DNA of 23,679 bases. Source: Bacillota bacterium (lineage in GTDB: Bacteria; Bacillota; Dehalobacteriia; UBA4068). Position numbers and translations under genes: made by a program. The DNA is taken from assembly GCA_009778255.1 (NCBI GenBank), contig WRKD01000217.1, forward strand, positions 1-23,679. Reading direction: 5' to 3'. Of this stretch, positions 8,452 through 16,350 are shown piece after piece. The notes beneath the pieces were generated by a model. That model saw nothing but the letters and a program-made list of their open reading frames with translations, was not told where the DNA came from and ran no database searches. Numbering within the stretch: the first letter of the stretch is position 1; each line of letters opens with the position of its first letter.

Positions 8452-9171
8452 GTGAAACAACGAAAAATTATACTTATTATCTCTTTCATCAGCGTTATTG
8501 TATTGTTAATTTTAGCGCTTTTTTTTATTTCATCTAATCAGCAAAAATCTTTTCAACCTGTTTTGCCTGTTCCGGAGCTTTCCAGTTTGCCGGAAGCAGA
8601 GCCTGCAGTACAACCAAAAACTGAGTCATATCAACAAACACTACCGGAGCCTTTACCACCAAGAATCCCCCTTATGGTATGGCCGGTGCGCATACGTATA
8701 CCTGCACTCGGTCTTGACGCGGCTATTGAGGATACAGGCTACGATTCCAGCCATACTATGGAGATTGTGCCTTCAGCCGATATAATTTCTTGGTTAAGAG
8801 AAAGTTCCATACCTTCTAATGATGGAAATGCTATTTTGGGCGGCCACAATAAATGGAAAGGGAAAATATGCCCACTTTATGAATTAGATACTCTGGAAAT
8901 CGGCGAGGAAATGGAAATAGAATATGAAGATGGTCTTTGTTTGAAATTTAAACTGGAAAGTGTTTTTGTCTATGCTTTAGCTACCGCGCCGGCTGGCTTG
9001 ATTATGGATGTAGGCGGCGAGGCGCGGGTGACGATAATAACTTGCAAACCGCCATTTAACCCCAGAATTGGTACCAGCGATAATAGAATTGTTGCAATTT
9101 TTAAGGAAGCAAGCATATTTACTATTCCCGACCCCCCCATAGAACCATTCCCGCCCATGCAGTTAAAGTAA
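8452..9171 (+). CDS. Membrane-anchored sortase (LPXTG-type transpeptidase family)
   Basis: A 239-residue protein with an N-terminal membrane anchor (about 6-27), a Pro/Glu-rich spacer (about 36-75) and a sortase beta-barrel. Catalytic residues are visible as H132 (ILGGHNKW), C198 (VTIITC) and R212 (TSDNRIVAIF), the His-Cys-Arg set of the family. The GTG at 8452 is preferred because GGAGG ends six bases before it; an in-frame TTG at 8419 has no ribosome binding site. Sortases link surface proteins bearing a C-terminal sorting signal to the cell wall or join pilins. No LPXTG-like substrate gene is visible in the window. It is monocistronic and flanked by opposite-strand genes. The exact sortase class is uncertain; the layout suggests class D or a related group. 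Confidence 0.85.
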   Translation: MKQRKIILIISFISVIVLLILALFFISSNQQKSFQPVLPVPELSSLPEAEPAVQPKTESYQQTLPEPLPPRIPLMVWPVRIRIPALGLDAAIEDTGYDSSHTMEIVPSADIISWLRESSIPSNDGNAILGGHNKWKGKICPLYELDTLEIGEEMEIEYEDGLCLKFKLESVFVYALATAPAGLIMDVGGEARVTIITCKPPFNPRIGTSDNRIVAIFKEASIFTIPDPPIEPFPPMQLK

Positions 9172-9251
9172 AAGGAAACCTTAATAGTTTTGAAATTGTC
9201 AGCTATCATGGCAATTCGGAGAAATTTTAAGGCGTCATAAACATTTTTGCA

Positions 9252-9299
9252 TAAAAAAGCAGCCTCGAAACAATAGGCAAAATAGCTTTCGACGCTGCT
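9252..9299 (-). terminator. Rho-independent terminator of the pilus operon
   Basis: On the minus strand a 13-bp stem with one mismatch (arms 9287-9299 and 9258-9270, AGCAGC-TCGAAA type) encloses a 16-base loop and is followed by TTTTTT. It sits about 50 bases past the stop codon of the last gene of the operon. Confidence 0.75.
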
Positions 9300-9346
9300 A
9301 TGATAAAACTATTGATTAATTATTGCCCATATAATGGGCGTGCAAA

Positions 9347-9778
9347 TTACTTTTTTATAGCTTCATTTATAATATGTATAAATTCCAAAGCGCTTCTAAA
9401 AGTAATGATAGGACTATCGTCTAACCAATCTATGATACCCTGCCAAGAGGTATTCTGACGTGTTGTGATATTAACATTGTAGGTGGCAATTTTACCATAG
9501 CTTGTTTCTACTGTTTCCTTGCTCATATAAACGCCTTCCAGCTCAATAGGCAACGGAGCTGTAGATTTTTGCTCTACGCCAAAACTACGCTTGCGCTGGA
9601 AAGCACGAGGATAATCCTGAGCATTTAGTATATCATCTATTTGCAGCAACATATCTCCAATATCGGCAAAAACCAGCGGATGCTCCAAACGCTGACCGTA
9701 AACACGCCCGCTTATTTGTCCTTGGGCAATGCTATCTACGCATATGCGCAGGTCGGAATTACTTTGATTCAATTTCAT
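9347..9778 (-). CDS. Conserved hypothetical protein ending in a 'WQG' domain
   Basis: 143 residues, no signal peptide or membrane span. The first 90 residues are unrecognised. The last 45 (QNTSWQGIIDWLDD...FRSALEFIHIINEA) match the 62-residue protein encoded at 16351-16539 over the pattern QN-[ST]-WQG-x3-W-x8-FRS-x-LE-x-I. I recall this as a short, widespread Firmicutes family without known function, usually as a free-standing protein, so here it appears as an N-terminally extended or fused form. The ATG at 9778 is preferred because GGAGG (9787-9791) lies 8 bases before it; an ATG at 9793 overlaps that site. It is the last gene of the pilus operon, after pilT. Confidence 0.7.
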   Translation of the reverse strand: MKLNQSNSDLRICVDSIAQGQISGRVYGQRLEHPLVFADIGDMLLQIDDILNAQDYPRAFQRKRSFGVEQKSTAPLPIELEGVYMSKETVETSYGKIATYNVNITTRQNTSWQGIIDWLDDSPIITFRSALEFIHIINEAIKK

Positions 9779-9806
9779 AATAATATCCTCCATTTTTACT
9801 ATGTTA

Positions 9807-10904
9807 CTATATATTTAATCCGGCGCCAGCCAGCCGTTTTTGCATCTGCTCATTATTACTGCTGTAATGTATGGCCTCTGCTGCTGCTATCTGAGCGCTT
9901 TTAACCATATTGAACAAATAGGTATCCATGGTTATCATCCCCTCGCCGGCAGCGGAATAAATAACACTTTCAATTTGATGCGCCTTAGTTTCTCTAATAA
10001 GATTACGTATGGCATTATTAGCGATCATGATCTCGAAAGCAGGCATTACGCCGCCTGCAATGGTCGGAACAAGCTGTTGAGAGATAACTCCCTGAAGAAC
10101 CATGCCCAATTGTACCCTTATTTGCTGTTGCTGTGTTGGCGGAAAACTGTCGATAATACGGTCTATTGTGTTGACCGTACCTATGGTATGCAGGGTAGAA
10201 ATAAGTAAATGTCCTGTTTCCGCAGCAGTAATGGCGGCTTTGATAGTTTCGTAATCACGCATCTCGCCTAATAGTATTACATCCGGCGCTTGCCGTAAAG
10301 CCGCTCGTAAGGCCTTCTCATAACTATCGGTATCACTGGAAAGTTCTCTTTGGGTTACTACGCTTTGAGCATGCCGGTGCAAGTATTCTATAGGGTCTTC
10401 AATGGTAATAATATGTGCATTTCGCTGATGATTTATGGAATCAATTAAGCAGGCTAATGTAGTAGATTTTCCACAACCGGCAGGACCGGTTACCAGTACC
10501 ATGCCCTTTGTGTATAAAGCAAATTTCATGACAGCTTCCGGTATATGTAATTCATGATAATCCGGCAGGTCAAAAGAAACAACCCGAATTACCGACCCTA
10601 AAGAACCGCGTTGTTTAAGCGCATTTACCCGAAAACGAGATAATTGTGGCAAAGAAAAAGAAAAATCATCATCTCCATGTTTAAGCAAGGTCTCCATTGA
10701 ACGGCCATTAGCCAAACAATAAATTTCCTCCAGTAATACTTGTGTATGGGAAGGCAATAATTTATCACTGTTATCATGGTATATTCTACCGCCTGTTTTG
10801 TAAGACACAGGTAAGCCGGCAATTATAATAATATCGGAAGCCTGCTGCTTAACTGCTTTGTATAAAATATCATTGATTGTCATAATGTCTTTTGTACCAT
10901 CCAT
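9807..10904 (-). CDS. pilT: PilT-type pilus retraction ATPase
   Basis: A 365-residue hexameric-ATPase family protein. Motifs: Walker A GPAGCGKST (140-148), Asp box ITIEDPIEY (166-174), Walker B DVILLGEMRD (208-217) with the catalytic Glu, His box TGHLLISTLHT (230-240), and AIRNLIRE (298-305), the hallmark that separates PilT from the assembly ATPase PilB. PilT normally drives pilus retraction. It is the only secretion/pilus ATPase in this window. The start is uncertain: the ATG at 10904 lies 6 bases after the preceding stop without a clear ribosome binding site, while the ATG at 10883 (MTINDILYKAV) better matches the family's usual N-terminus. Confidence 0.92.
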   Translation of the reverse strand: MDGTKDIMTINDILYKAVKQQASDIIIIAGLPVSYKTGGRIYHDNSDKLLPSHTQVLLEEIYCLANGRSMETLLKHGDDDFSFSLPQLSRFRVNALKQRGSLGSVIRVVSFDLPDYHELHIPEAVMKFALYTKGMVLVTGPAGCGKSTTLACLIDSINHQRNAHIITIEDPIEYLHRHAQSVVTQRELSSDTDSYEKALRAALRQAPDVILLGEMRDYETIKAAITAAETGHLLISTLHTIGTVNTIDRIIDSFPPTQQQQIRVQLGMVLQGVISQQLVPTIAGGVMPAFEIMIANNAIRNLIRETKAHQIESVIYSAAGEGMITMDTYLFNMVKSAQIAAAEAIHYSSNNEQMQKRLAGAGLNI

Positions 10905-10910
10905 TCATTG

Positions 10911-11396
10911 TCAATTGAAAATCTCTTGCCATACCGGCAGTACCGGTTCGTCCCATATTTCTACAAGCGGCGGCACAAATTGCCATTGCTCTATTCGCCA
11001 ACGCACTGGGTTTTCTGGTGGCGCTAAATAAAGGGCTAATTGCAAGGTTTGCCCTTTATTGTTTATGGGAATATCGCAAAAAAACATTAAGCCATTATCC
11101 CTTGTGCTTAGTGCCAGATCGTAATTCATGTTTAAAGTATTTTGCATATAGTCAAGTGGCGGTAAAACTTGCCCTGAAGGCCACAAAGCAGCCGCTTGAG
11201 CTTGCAAAGATACTGCTTTGGTATCGGCAATATAGTATTCTTGCACTGCGCGGGCATTTTTTTCACTTAAACGCATATCGGCTTGAGCTGAACTTAAAGT
11301 TAATACCGCAAACATGGTAAGGGACAGAACTAATAATACCGTAAGCAGAGTAATGCCGCCCACGCCAAAGTGGGGGCTATTATTTTTCTCGTTCAT
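10911..11396 (-). CDS. PilX-like minor pseudopilin
   Basis: 161 residues with one hydrophobic N-terminal span (about 14-36, GGITLLTVLLVLSLTMFAVL) followed by a helix containing DMRLSEKNARAVQEYYIAD and a small globular part. The layout fits minor pilin-like proteins found in Clostridia type IV pilus clusters. The GG before the span could be a prepilin cleavage site, but the usual Glu at mature position 5 is missing. Its ATG overlaps the upstream stop (ATGA), which implies translational coupling. The functional label comes from architecture and neighbours. Confidence 0.65.
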   Translation of the reverse strand: MNEKNNSPHFGVGGITLLTVLLVLSLTMFAVLTLSSAQADMRLSEKNARAVQEYYIADTKAVSLQAQAAALWPSGQVLPPLDYMQNTLNMNYDLALSTRDNGLMFFCDIPINNKGQTLQLALYLAPPENPVRWRIEQWQFVPPLVEIWDEPVLPVWQEIFN

Positions 11397-11815
11397 AGGA
11401 CGCCATCCTCCTGATAAACTGCAGCGACAAGTTCAAAAACAGCAGCGGCTCCTTTACTTATATTGATTTTAGCATAAGTCGTATAAGCTTCGGCAGAGGG
11501 TGAGATAAGCAGGGTAAAAACAGTACGCTGCTCTTTTGTTTGCACCCAGTTTTTATCATAGTAAACATAGCATTTTCCCGATTGTATTTCTCCACCCAGT
11601 ATAGCAGCTACTTTCTCTATATCCGGCTGAGCTTTGAAAACCTCGGCGGCATTTTGAGCATAGAAAATAGATTGATTCAATTCGCTGCTGGCTTCGCTGA
11701 TATGATAAGCTCGAAAAAGTAAGCCCACGCAAACCGCTGAGGAAAGCGAAAAAATAAGTAAGGCAAGTACAATCTCGCCTAAGAACAAAGCCGAGCGTGA
11801 ATTGGATTTCTTCAC
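11393..11815 (-). CDS. Pseudopilin-like protein (type II secretion/type IV pilus)
   Basis: 140 residues. The N-terminal span (about 10-31, LFLGEIVLALLIFSLSSAVC) leads into a helix (ASSELNQSIFYAQNAAEVFK), a layout shared with GspI/PilV-like proteins. The canonical G-FTLIE processing site is replaced by LGEIVLALL. It starts with GTG, whose G is shared with the preceding TAG stop; GGGAGG lies 9 bases upstream. It sits in the middle of the minor-subunit gene row between the DUF4860-like and PilX-like genes. Confidence 0.65.
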   Translation of the reverse strand: MKKSNSRSALFLGEIVLALLIFSLSSAVCVGLLFRAYHISEASSELNQSIFYAQNAAEVFKAQPDIEKVAAILGGEIQSGKCYVYYDKNWVQTKEQRTVFTLLISPSAEAYTTYAKINISKGAAAVFELVAAVYQEDGVL

Positions 11816-12312
11816 TAGGCGTTACCTCCCACCACGCCACAACGGGGCGCTATTATTAGCCTGCCTTGCGAGCCATCGGGGAAAAGAGCGTCTACACAAA
11901 TTAAACCCTCTTCGGTAAGGTTAAAAAAGATATCATTTAAAGTTAATAAAGGCAGCCCAGCCTGTGGTTCAAGTTCATTGCCCTTTTCTACAAATAATTC
12001 ACGCAGACTGCCTTCCCAGCAATAAAGGTAAGTGACGCATTCAATGCCTTCTAAATTTTGCCAAAGTAGCAGAGCGTCTTGACCACAAAATTTCCCTATC
12101 TCCACATTTCCGTTTATATCACTGCGCCGAACCTGATTGGCAATATAGGAAAGGGTGGTACGCAATTGAGAGTTTTCTTGAGCGTCGGATACTACCTGGC
12201 GGTATACAGAACTACCCATTAGAACTAAACCAAGGGAAAAAAAGAGAAATACCGCGCCTACTAAAAACACGGCAATACCATCCGCGCTCATTATATGCTT
12301 TTTCTTCAGCAA
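11815..12312 (-). CDS. DUF4860-like pseudopilin-type protein
   Basis: About 165 residues. A single hydrophobic span near the N-terminus (GIAVFLVGAVFLFFSLGLVL) is followed by SSVYRQVV, a helix with RTTLSYIANQVRRSD and a compact beta-rich domain including YLYCWEGSLRELFVEKGNE. I recognise this pattern as DUF4860, found in Clostridia pilus-like clusters; that is from memory, not a search. The start is uncertain: TTG at 12312 has AGGGGGG six bases before it; ATG at 12291 (MSADGIAVF) and TTG at 12366 are alternatives with weaker sites. It overlaps the next gene by one base. Confidence 0.65.
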   Translation of the reverse strand: MLKKKHIMSADGIAVFLVGAVFLFFSLGLVLMGSSVYRQVVSDAQENSQLRTTLSYIANQVRRSDINGNVEIGKFCGQDALLLWQNLEGIECVTYLYCWEGSLRELFVEKGNELEPQAGLPLLTLNDIFFNLTEEGLICVDALFPDGSQGRLIIAPRCGVVGGNA

Positions 12313-12388
12313 TACAACCCCCCCTAAGGCGGCTTTTTGCCGCAAATATCTAGTTTTCTGTTTCAATTAACTGCAAATTCTAAGCAAC

Positions 12389-12709
12389 TCAATTGTTAAT
12401 TGGTATTACCGTAATATCCGGTAACAAATTATCTCCTTGAAACATATAAAATATCATAAATCGGTTTACATCGGGGCGAATACCATAATTATCTATCAAA
12501 TATTCAAGATCCGGAGCATAAGCGCCCTCTAAGGCATAACATTGTACTGCAGTGCGGCGCACGCTTTCTTCTGTTAACCGCAATGATTCTAAAGCCATTT
12601 GCTTATGCATAGCTTGTACTGCATATAAAGCCAGCACAAACAAGAGCACAGTAAGGCAAATTGGCAGCAGTAAGCGTTTCAACGATTTAGCGCGGGAACG
12701 TAAAAACAT
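12389..12709 (-). CDS. Small single-span pseudopilin-like protein
   Basis: 106 residues. One span at about 12-33 (LLLPICLTVLLFVLALYAVQAM) is followed by a long helix and a short C-terminal region with VQCYALEGAYAPDLEYLIDN, which resembles the small globular end of pseudopilins. I recall similar hypothetical proteins beside DUF4860 and GspF genes in Clostridia. TAGGAG lies 8 bases before the ATG. It is positioned between the platform protein gene and the DUF4860-like gene. Confidence 0.65.
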   Translation of the reverse strand: MFLRSRAKSLKRLLLPICLTVLLFVLALYAVQAMHKQMALESLRLTEESVRRTAVQCYALEGAYAPDLEYLIDNYGIRPDVNRFMIFYMFQGDNLLPDITVIPINN

Positions 12710-12747
12710 CGGCTCTGCTCCTATCAGTATTCATTTTAAATATTGGG

Positions 12748-13818
12748 TTAAGCTCCAATAGAGTTCATCATCGCCAGCATCGGCAACATAACCGACAGCA
12801 GAAGCATACCTACTACCAGCACCAATAAGATGATCAAAATCGGCTCCAGGCGCGCCATCATGCCGGAAAGGATATCCTCTGTTTGATTATGGTAACGGCG
12901 GGCTATTTCCAGCATCACCGTATCACTGGCGCCGGCTTTAAAGCCAGCTGCCAAAAGCCCGGTTTCCAAACCGCCAAATACGCCGGTTGTTTCGGCTGCT
13001 TTGGCAAAAGTCTGCCCCTGTTCCACCAGTAGGCCACATTTTTCTATACTATTGACTAATTTATCTTGAGCCAGCAAAAGCCGAGCTTTTTCCAGCCCTT
13101 GCGATAGGGTAAGGCCGCTCGCCAAAGAAAGGGCCATTACTGAAGCAAAGTTTTCCCTAGCTACAGACAGCCCTAAAGTTCCTCTAAAAAGCACTTTATC
13201 TAATATATGGCGCAAGCGTTCCTGCCCTTTGGGGCTTCGTGTGCTGACAAACAAAAACAAAGCTAAGGCCACCAGCACGGCGGCAAGTATTATAGCCCCT
13301 TCTTTGCTAAATACACCCATATTCATCAAAGAAACTGCCCAGGGTGTAATAGAACTTCCCAATTGCTCCAGTACTTGTTGAAATACTGGCAATACCTGAG
13401 TGACCAGTACAAAAGTCACTATACCGATTATTACCGCCAGCCAAGCCGGATAACTTACGGCTTGGCGCAGGTTTTGCCTAAGCTCGTGCTCTTGCCCATA
13501 ATGTTGGGCAAGAGCAGTCAACACCTGTTCTAAGCGACCTGTTTCTTCGCCTACCTGTACCATACGCAAGGCATGATCCGGAAAACACTCCGCCGCTGCC
13601 AAAGCTTCATGTATAGGGGCCCCGCTCTCTAATATCTCATGTATACGATTTAAAAGGCGGGTTTCTCTTGGAGAGGAAGAATCCTGCGCTAGTAGAGTCA
13701 TAGCATCCACGGGCAAAATGCCTGCTTTAAGCATTAGCAATAGCTGCATGAAAAAAAGGGAAAGCTCATCGGCTAAAAGTTGACTGTCTCGTTTCCCCTG
13801 TTTTTGGTGTTCTTCCAT
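12748..13818 (-). CDS. Type II secretion/type IV pilus platform protein (GspF/PilC family)
   Basis: A 356-residue inner-membrane platform protein with two GspF domains (about 16-135 and 217-335). The motif GEETGRLE (90-97) is typical of the first domain and the corresponding site in the second is GFKAGASD (292-299). Membrane spans lie at about 125-146, 174-192 and 326-349. This protein normally couples the cytoplasmic ATPase to pilin assembly. It is the first machine component in the operon, 10 bp after the transglutaminase-like gene. AAGGAG precedes the ATG. Confidence 0.92.
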   Translation of the reverse strand: MEEHQKQGKRDSQLLADELSLFFMQLLLMLKAGILPVDAMTLLAQDSSSPRETRLLNRIHEILESGAPIHEALAAAECFPDHALRMVQVGEETGRLEQVLTALAQHYGQEHELRQNLRQAVSYPAWLAVIIGIVTFVLVTQVLPVFQQVLEQLGSSITPWAVSLMNMGVFSKEGAIILAAVLVALALFLFVSTRSPKGQERLRHILDKVLFRGTLGLSVARENFASVMALSLASGLTLSQGLEKARLLLAQDKLVNSIEKCGLLVEQGQTFAKAAETTGVFGGLETGLLAAGFKAGASDTVMLEIARRYHNQTEDILSGMMARLEPILIILLVLVVGMLLLSVMLPMLAMMNSIGA

Positions 13819-13828
13819 AGTTTACTCC

Positions 13829-14767
13829 TTAATAGACAAATTTTTGATTATAGTTTTTTCCATCGCTTACATATTGCATTACCTGTTGCGAGCCACGAGC
13901 ACTAGAAACAAAGGTGGGATCCATCAAAGACCAATCTTTTCCGTCAAAATAAATAACTTTGTCTATCCAGCCAATATCAGTGATATAAACATTTATCCAA
14001 GCATGATAAACCGTACCGGCAAAGCCAATAACTAATTTACAAGGGATGTTTTGCAAACGCAGCATAGAACACATTAAGGCTGCATAGTCGAAGCAGATGC
14101 CTTTTTTTCGCTCTAAAACTTTATCCACATCGGGCAAATAACCGGATGTAACTGTGGCAGCCTGTTCAGAATCATAGGAAAGATTATTCACCACGAAATG
14201 ATAAATAGTTGCGAGTTTATCCATTTCTTTTGACATATCTTTGGTCAACTCTGTAGCTTTCTGAGCCACCGGGGAGCCGGCTTTGTAATTCACATATTGG
14301 TTAGGGTAAAGAAATGGCAGGAAGACATTGCGTAATACCATATCCAGGTCGCAGCTATAGGCTTGCGTATAGCTGTTGCCGGAAACATTTTCGAATATTC
14401 CTACCGAATATTTACCGTTACCTTCACTTAAGGGAAAGTTTTCGGCATTACCGGCATTGTTTAGATTATAGTTATACGTTGTGCCGCCTTGTTTGGTTAT
14501 CTGTAACTTGATTTTGACATTACGGCCGCCAAGGTATTTCACTGTAATATAGCCTTCTTGAAGATTAGAGGCGTCTACCGAAGCTTTGGCATTGCTTTTT
14601 ACATTAATACCAACCAGTGGCTCTGCTTTTTGTGGCAGCGCAGCAGGTTTATCTGCCGTAACAGGCGCAGAAGCAAACGCCGGCGTGGCTTTTAGGGTTA
14701 GCTGTGTTATGGTTAATAATATGATTGTACCTAAACAAACTATGAGTTTAGCCTTTTGTTTGTACAT
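13829..14767 (-). CDS. Secreted transglutaminase-like protein in the pilus operon
   Basis: 312 residues with a signal peptide (1-33, hydrophobic core then ATPAFASA). Residues about 55-145 are a beta-rich N-terminal domain. The transglutaminase-like core spans about 180-290, with C225 (KKGICFDYAALM), H255 (VYHAWINVY) and D283 (LMDPTF) forming the expected triad. It has no SLH repeats, unlike the larger transglutaminase-like protein at the left of the window. It lies between the regulator and the GspF gene, all in one direction with short gaps. Protein cross-linking or proteolysis at the cell surface, possibly acting on the pilus-like machine, is inference from position. Confidence 0.87.
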   Translation of the reverse strand: MYKQKAKLIVCLGTIILLTITQLTLKATPAFASAPVTADKPAALPQKAEPLVGINVKSNAKASVDASNLQEGYITVKYLGGRNVKIKLQITKQGGTTYNYNLNNAGNAENFPLSEGNGKYSVGIFENVSGNSYTQAYSCDLDMVLRNVFLPFLYPNQYVNYKAGSPVAQKATELTKDMSKEMDKLATIYHFVVNNLSYDSEQAATVTSGYLPDVDKVLERKKGICFDYAALMCSMLRLQNIPCKLVIGFAGTVYHAWINVYITDIGWIDKVIYFDGKDWSLMDPTFVSSARGSQQVMQYVSDGKNYNQKFVY

Positions 14768-14795
14768 AGGGGATCATCTCCGTGGGAATAGTGGT

Positions 14796-16043
14796 TTACC
14801 CTTCAAATATTAAAGCCTGTTCTAAATCCATTTGCTGCAACTTATAGCTTATTTTTAGAAAATTCTTGCGGTTTTGTTGATAAAAACTGTTCACGATACG
14901 TTCCATCACCATTTGACTATCTTCATAATTGGCAGTGGGCAACATCAGCACAAATTGTGCTCCGCTATAGCGGGTGAGTACATCTCCTCGGCGTAAGTTT
15001 AATCGTATAGCCTCTAAAAGCTGATCCATGGTAGCATTCAACGGTTTTAAAGAGGGGGTTTTGCCATCCGGCAAAGAAACGGTCATCAGCGCCACATGTA
15101 CGCAAGAACCCTCACGTCTGGCCCGCCGTAACTCCAGCCTATAGGCTTCGCGGAAAAAACCATAATCACAGACAAAAGCACCGGGACGGGAAGCAGTTTC
15201 CTGCAAATCGTTTTGTATAACCGCAAGATCCATTTCCAAGCTTTTTCTTTCCTTCATTATCTCATGATATAATGCGCGTAATTCTTCCGAGGGACGAACA
15301 CCAAAGTTTCGGTACAGTAAATCTGTAGCCAGATCATAGTGATTAAGGGCAGCCAGGCTGTTCCCTTGGCGCAAGAGTGCTGTAATTAATAGTGAATGCA
15401 GTTTATCGTCATACGGTTCGATTAATATAGCCGCATTTACCAAATTGGCTAATTCTACATATTGTTCCGAAGCCAGCAATAGATTCGAATATTCAAATAC
15501 TGCCTCTAAATACTGGGCATGATAATATGTAGCCAGGGGAATTACCCACAATTGCTCGGAAAGCCGAGGCAAAAAATCCTTTTTGTACAAAGAAAGGGCT
15601 TCTTTATACAGTTCCAGACGTTTGGCATCTGTAAAAGATCTATCGCCCGCTTGCCGTGCTAAATCGGCAAACTGCTCTGCATCTACTTCGCAATGAAGAC
15701 TATGGTTCCATGAATAAGAGCCCCGCTGCGATAGTATAAGCTGTGGTTCGTCGCCTATAAGCGGCAATATAGTGGCGCGGGTACGGTATAATAGCGTTTT
15801 CAAGGCATTACCCGGATTTTGAGAGTTATCATCCGGCCACAATACATCTATCAACTCTTCTTGAGGCACATTACGATCTCGGTGCGTTATCAAATAAGCC
15901 AATAGATTCCACATTTTTTGTGAGCGGCTAATATCATCATCTATTAAAACATCGCCCACATAGAGTTTAAAATCTCCAAGCATAACAGCACGAATGGGAA
16001 TAGAGTTTGTCGCAACAATAGGCGGAATTGATCTTTTTACCAT
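14796..16043 (-). CDS. SARP/BTAD-type transcriptional regulator with a degenerate GGDEF-like domain
   Basis: A 415-residue cytoplasmic regulator. Residues about 18-96 are an OmpR-like winged helix (AVMLGDFKLYVGD...), about 113-263 the helical bacterial transcriptional activator domain (TPR-like, with ALNHYDLATDLLYRNFGVRPSEEL), and about 290-413 a domain resembling a diguanylate cyclase. In the last, RRGDVLTRYSGAQFVLMLP (351-369) aligns with the GGDEF segment. The active-site motif is degraded to SGAQF, so catalysis is unlikely, but an RxxD with I-site spacing (R351, D354) is present. The ATG at 16043 is preferred because AAAGG lies 8 bases upstream; the ATG at 16049 is too close to it. As first gene of the operon it probably controls the pilus genes. 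Confidence 0.82.
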   Translation of the reverse strand: MVKRSIPPIVATNSIPIRAVMLGDFKLYVGDVLIDDDISRSQKMWNLLAYLITHRDRNVPQEELIDVLWPDDNSQNPGNALKTLLYRTRATILPLIGDEPQLILSQRGSYSWNHSLHCEVDAEQFADLARQAGDRSFTDAKRLELYKEALSLYKKDFLPRLSEQLWVIPLATYYHAQYLEAVFEYSNLLLASEQYVELANLVNAAILIEPYDDKLHSLLITALLRQGNSLAALNHYDLATDLLYRNFGVRPSEELRALYHEIMKERKSLEMDLAVIQNDLQETASRPGAFVCDYGFFREAYRLELRRARREGSCVHVALMTVSLPDGKTPSLKPLNATMDQLLEAIRLNLRRGDVLTRYSGAQFVLMLPTANYEDSQMVMERIVNSFYQQNRKNFLKISYKLQQMDLEQALIFEG

Positions 16044-16104
16044 TTTCATTACCTTTCTATATATATTTTTTATATTTTAATTGACATTTTGCTTATCTTA
16101 GTAT

Positions 16105-16113
16105 AGTATAGCA
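16105..16113 (-). promoter_or_regulatory. Extended -10 promoter element of the regulator/pilus operon
   Basis: The minus strand reads TGCTATACT, an extended -10 (TGnTATACT), about 60 bases before the regulator start. No good -35 is seen at 16-18 bases, which extended -10 promoters can tolerate. Confidence 0.45.
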
Positions 16114-16314
16114 TATATAGAATCACTTATTTCTTAAAAAGTGCGTAAATTACTAAATTTTTGTGACCATTTTAAGCATTTTTTACAATTATCTTCCCTA
16201 TTATACCTCATTTTTTGGTAAAAGGAAATAGTTTTTATAAAAAATAAATGATTTTTCTCGTAAAAATGCAAAAAGCTTTTTTAGAAATGCAACCGAATTG
16301 TAACCATTATGTAG

Positions 16315-16320
16315 TATAAT
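16315..16320 (+). promoter_or_regulatory. -10 box of the WQG small-protein gene
   Basis: A perfect TATAAT lies 30 bases before the ATG, with GGAGG between them at 16340-16344. The expected -35 position has no match, so the promoter is supported by the -10 box and position only. Confidence 0.4.
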
Positions 16321-16350
16321 ATAATTAATAACTACAATTGGAGGTATATC

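Larger units (their letters stand above)
16050..16350. other. AT-rich divergent intergenic region between the pilus operon and the WQG gene
   Basis: About 300 bases with no plausible gene on either strand. It holds an extended -10 pointing left, a TTGACA/TAGTAT pair pointing right (16081-16109, 17-base spacer, overlapping the leftward -10), a perfect TATAAT before the rightward gene, and the 12-bp palindrome AAAAAGCTTTTT (16270-16281). The middle (about 16120-16290) shows only AT-rich sequence with no other structure that I can support. Confidence 0.5.

Noticed and set aside
9840..10208. 122-codon plus-strand frame antisense to pilT
   Set aside because: The pilT frame on the other strand has all family motifs; this one shows no motif and no start site.
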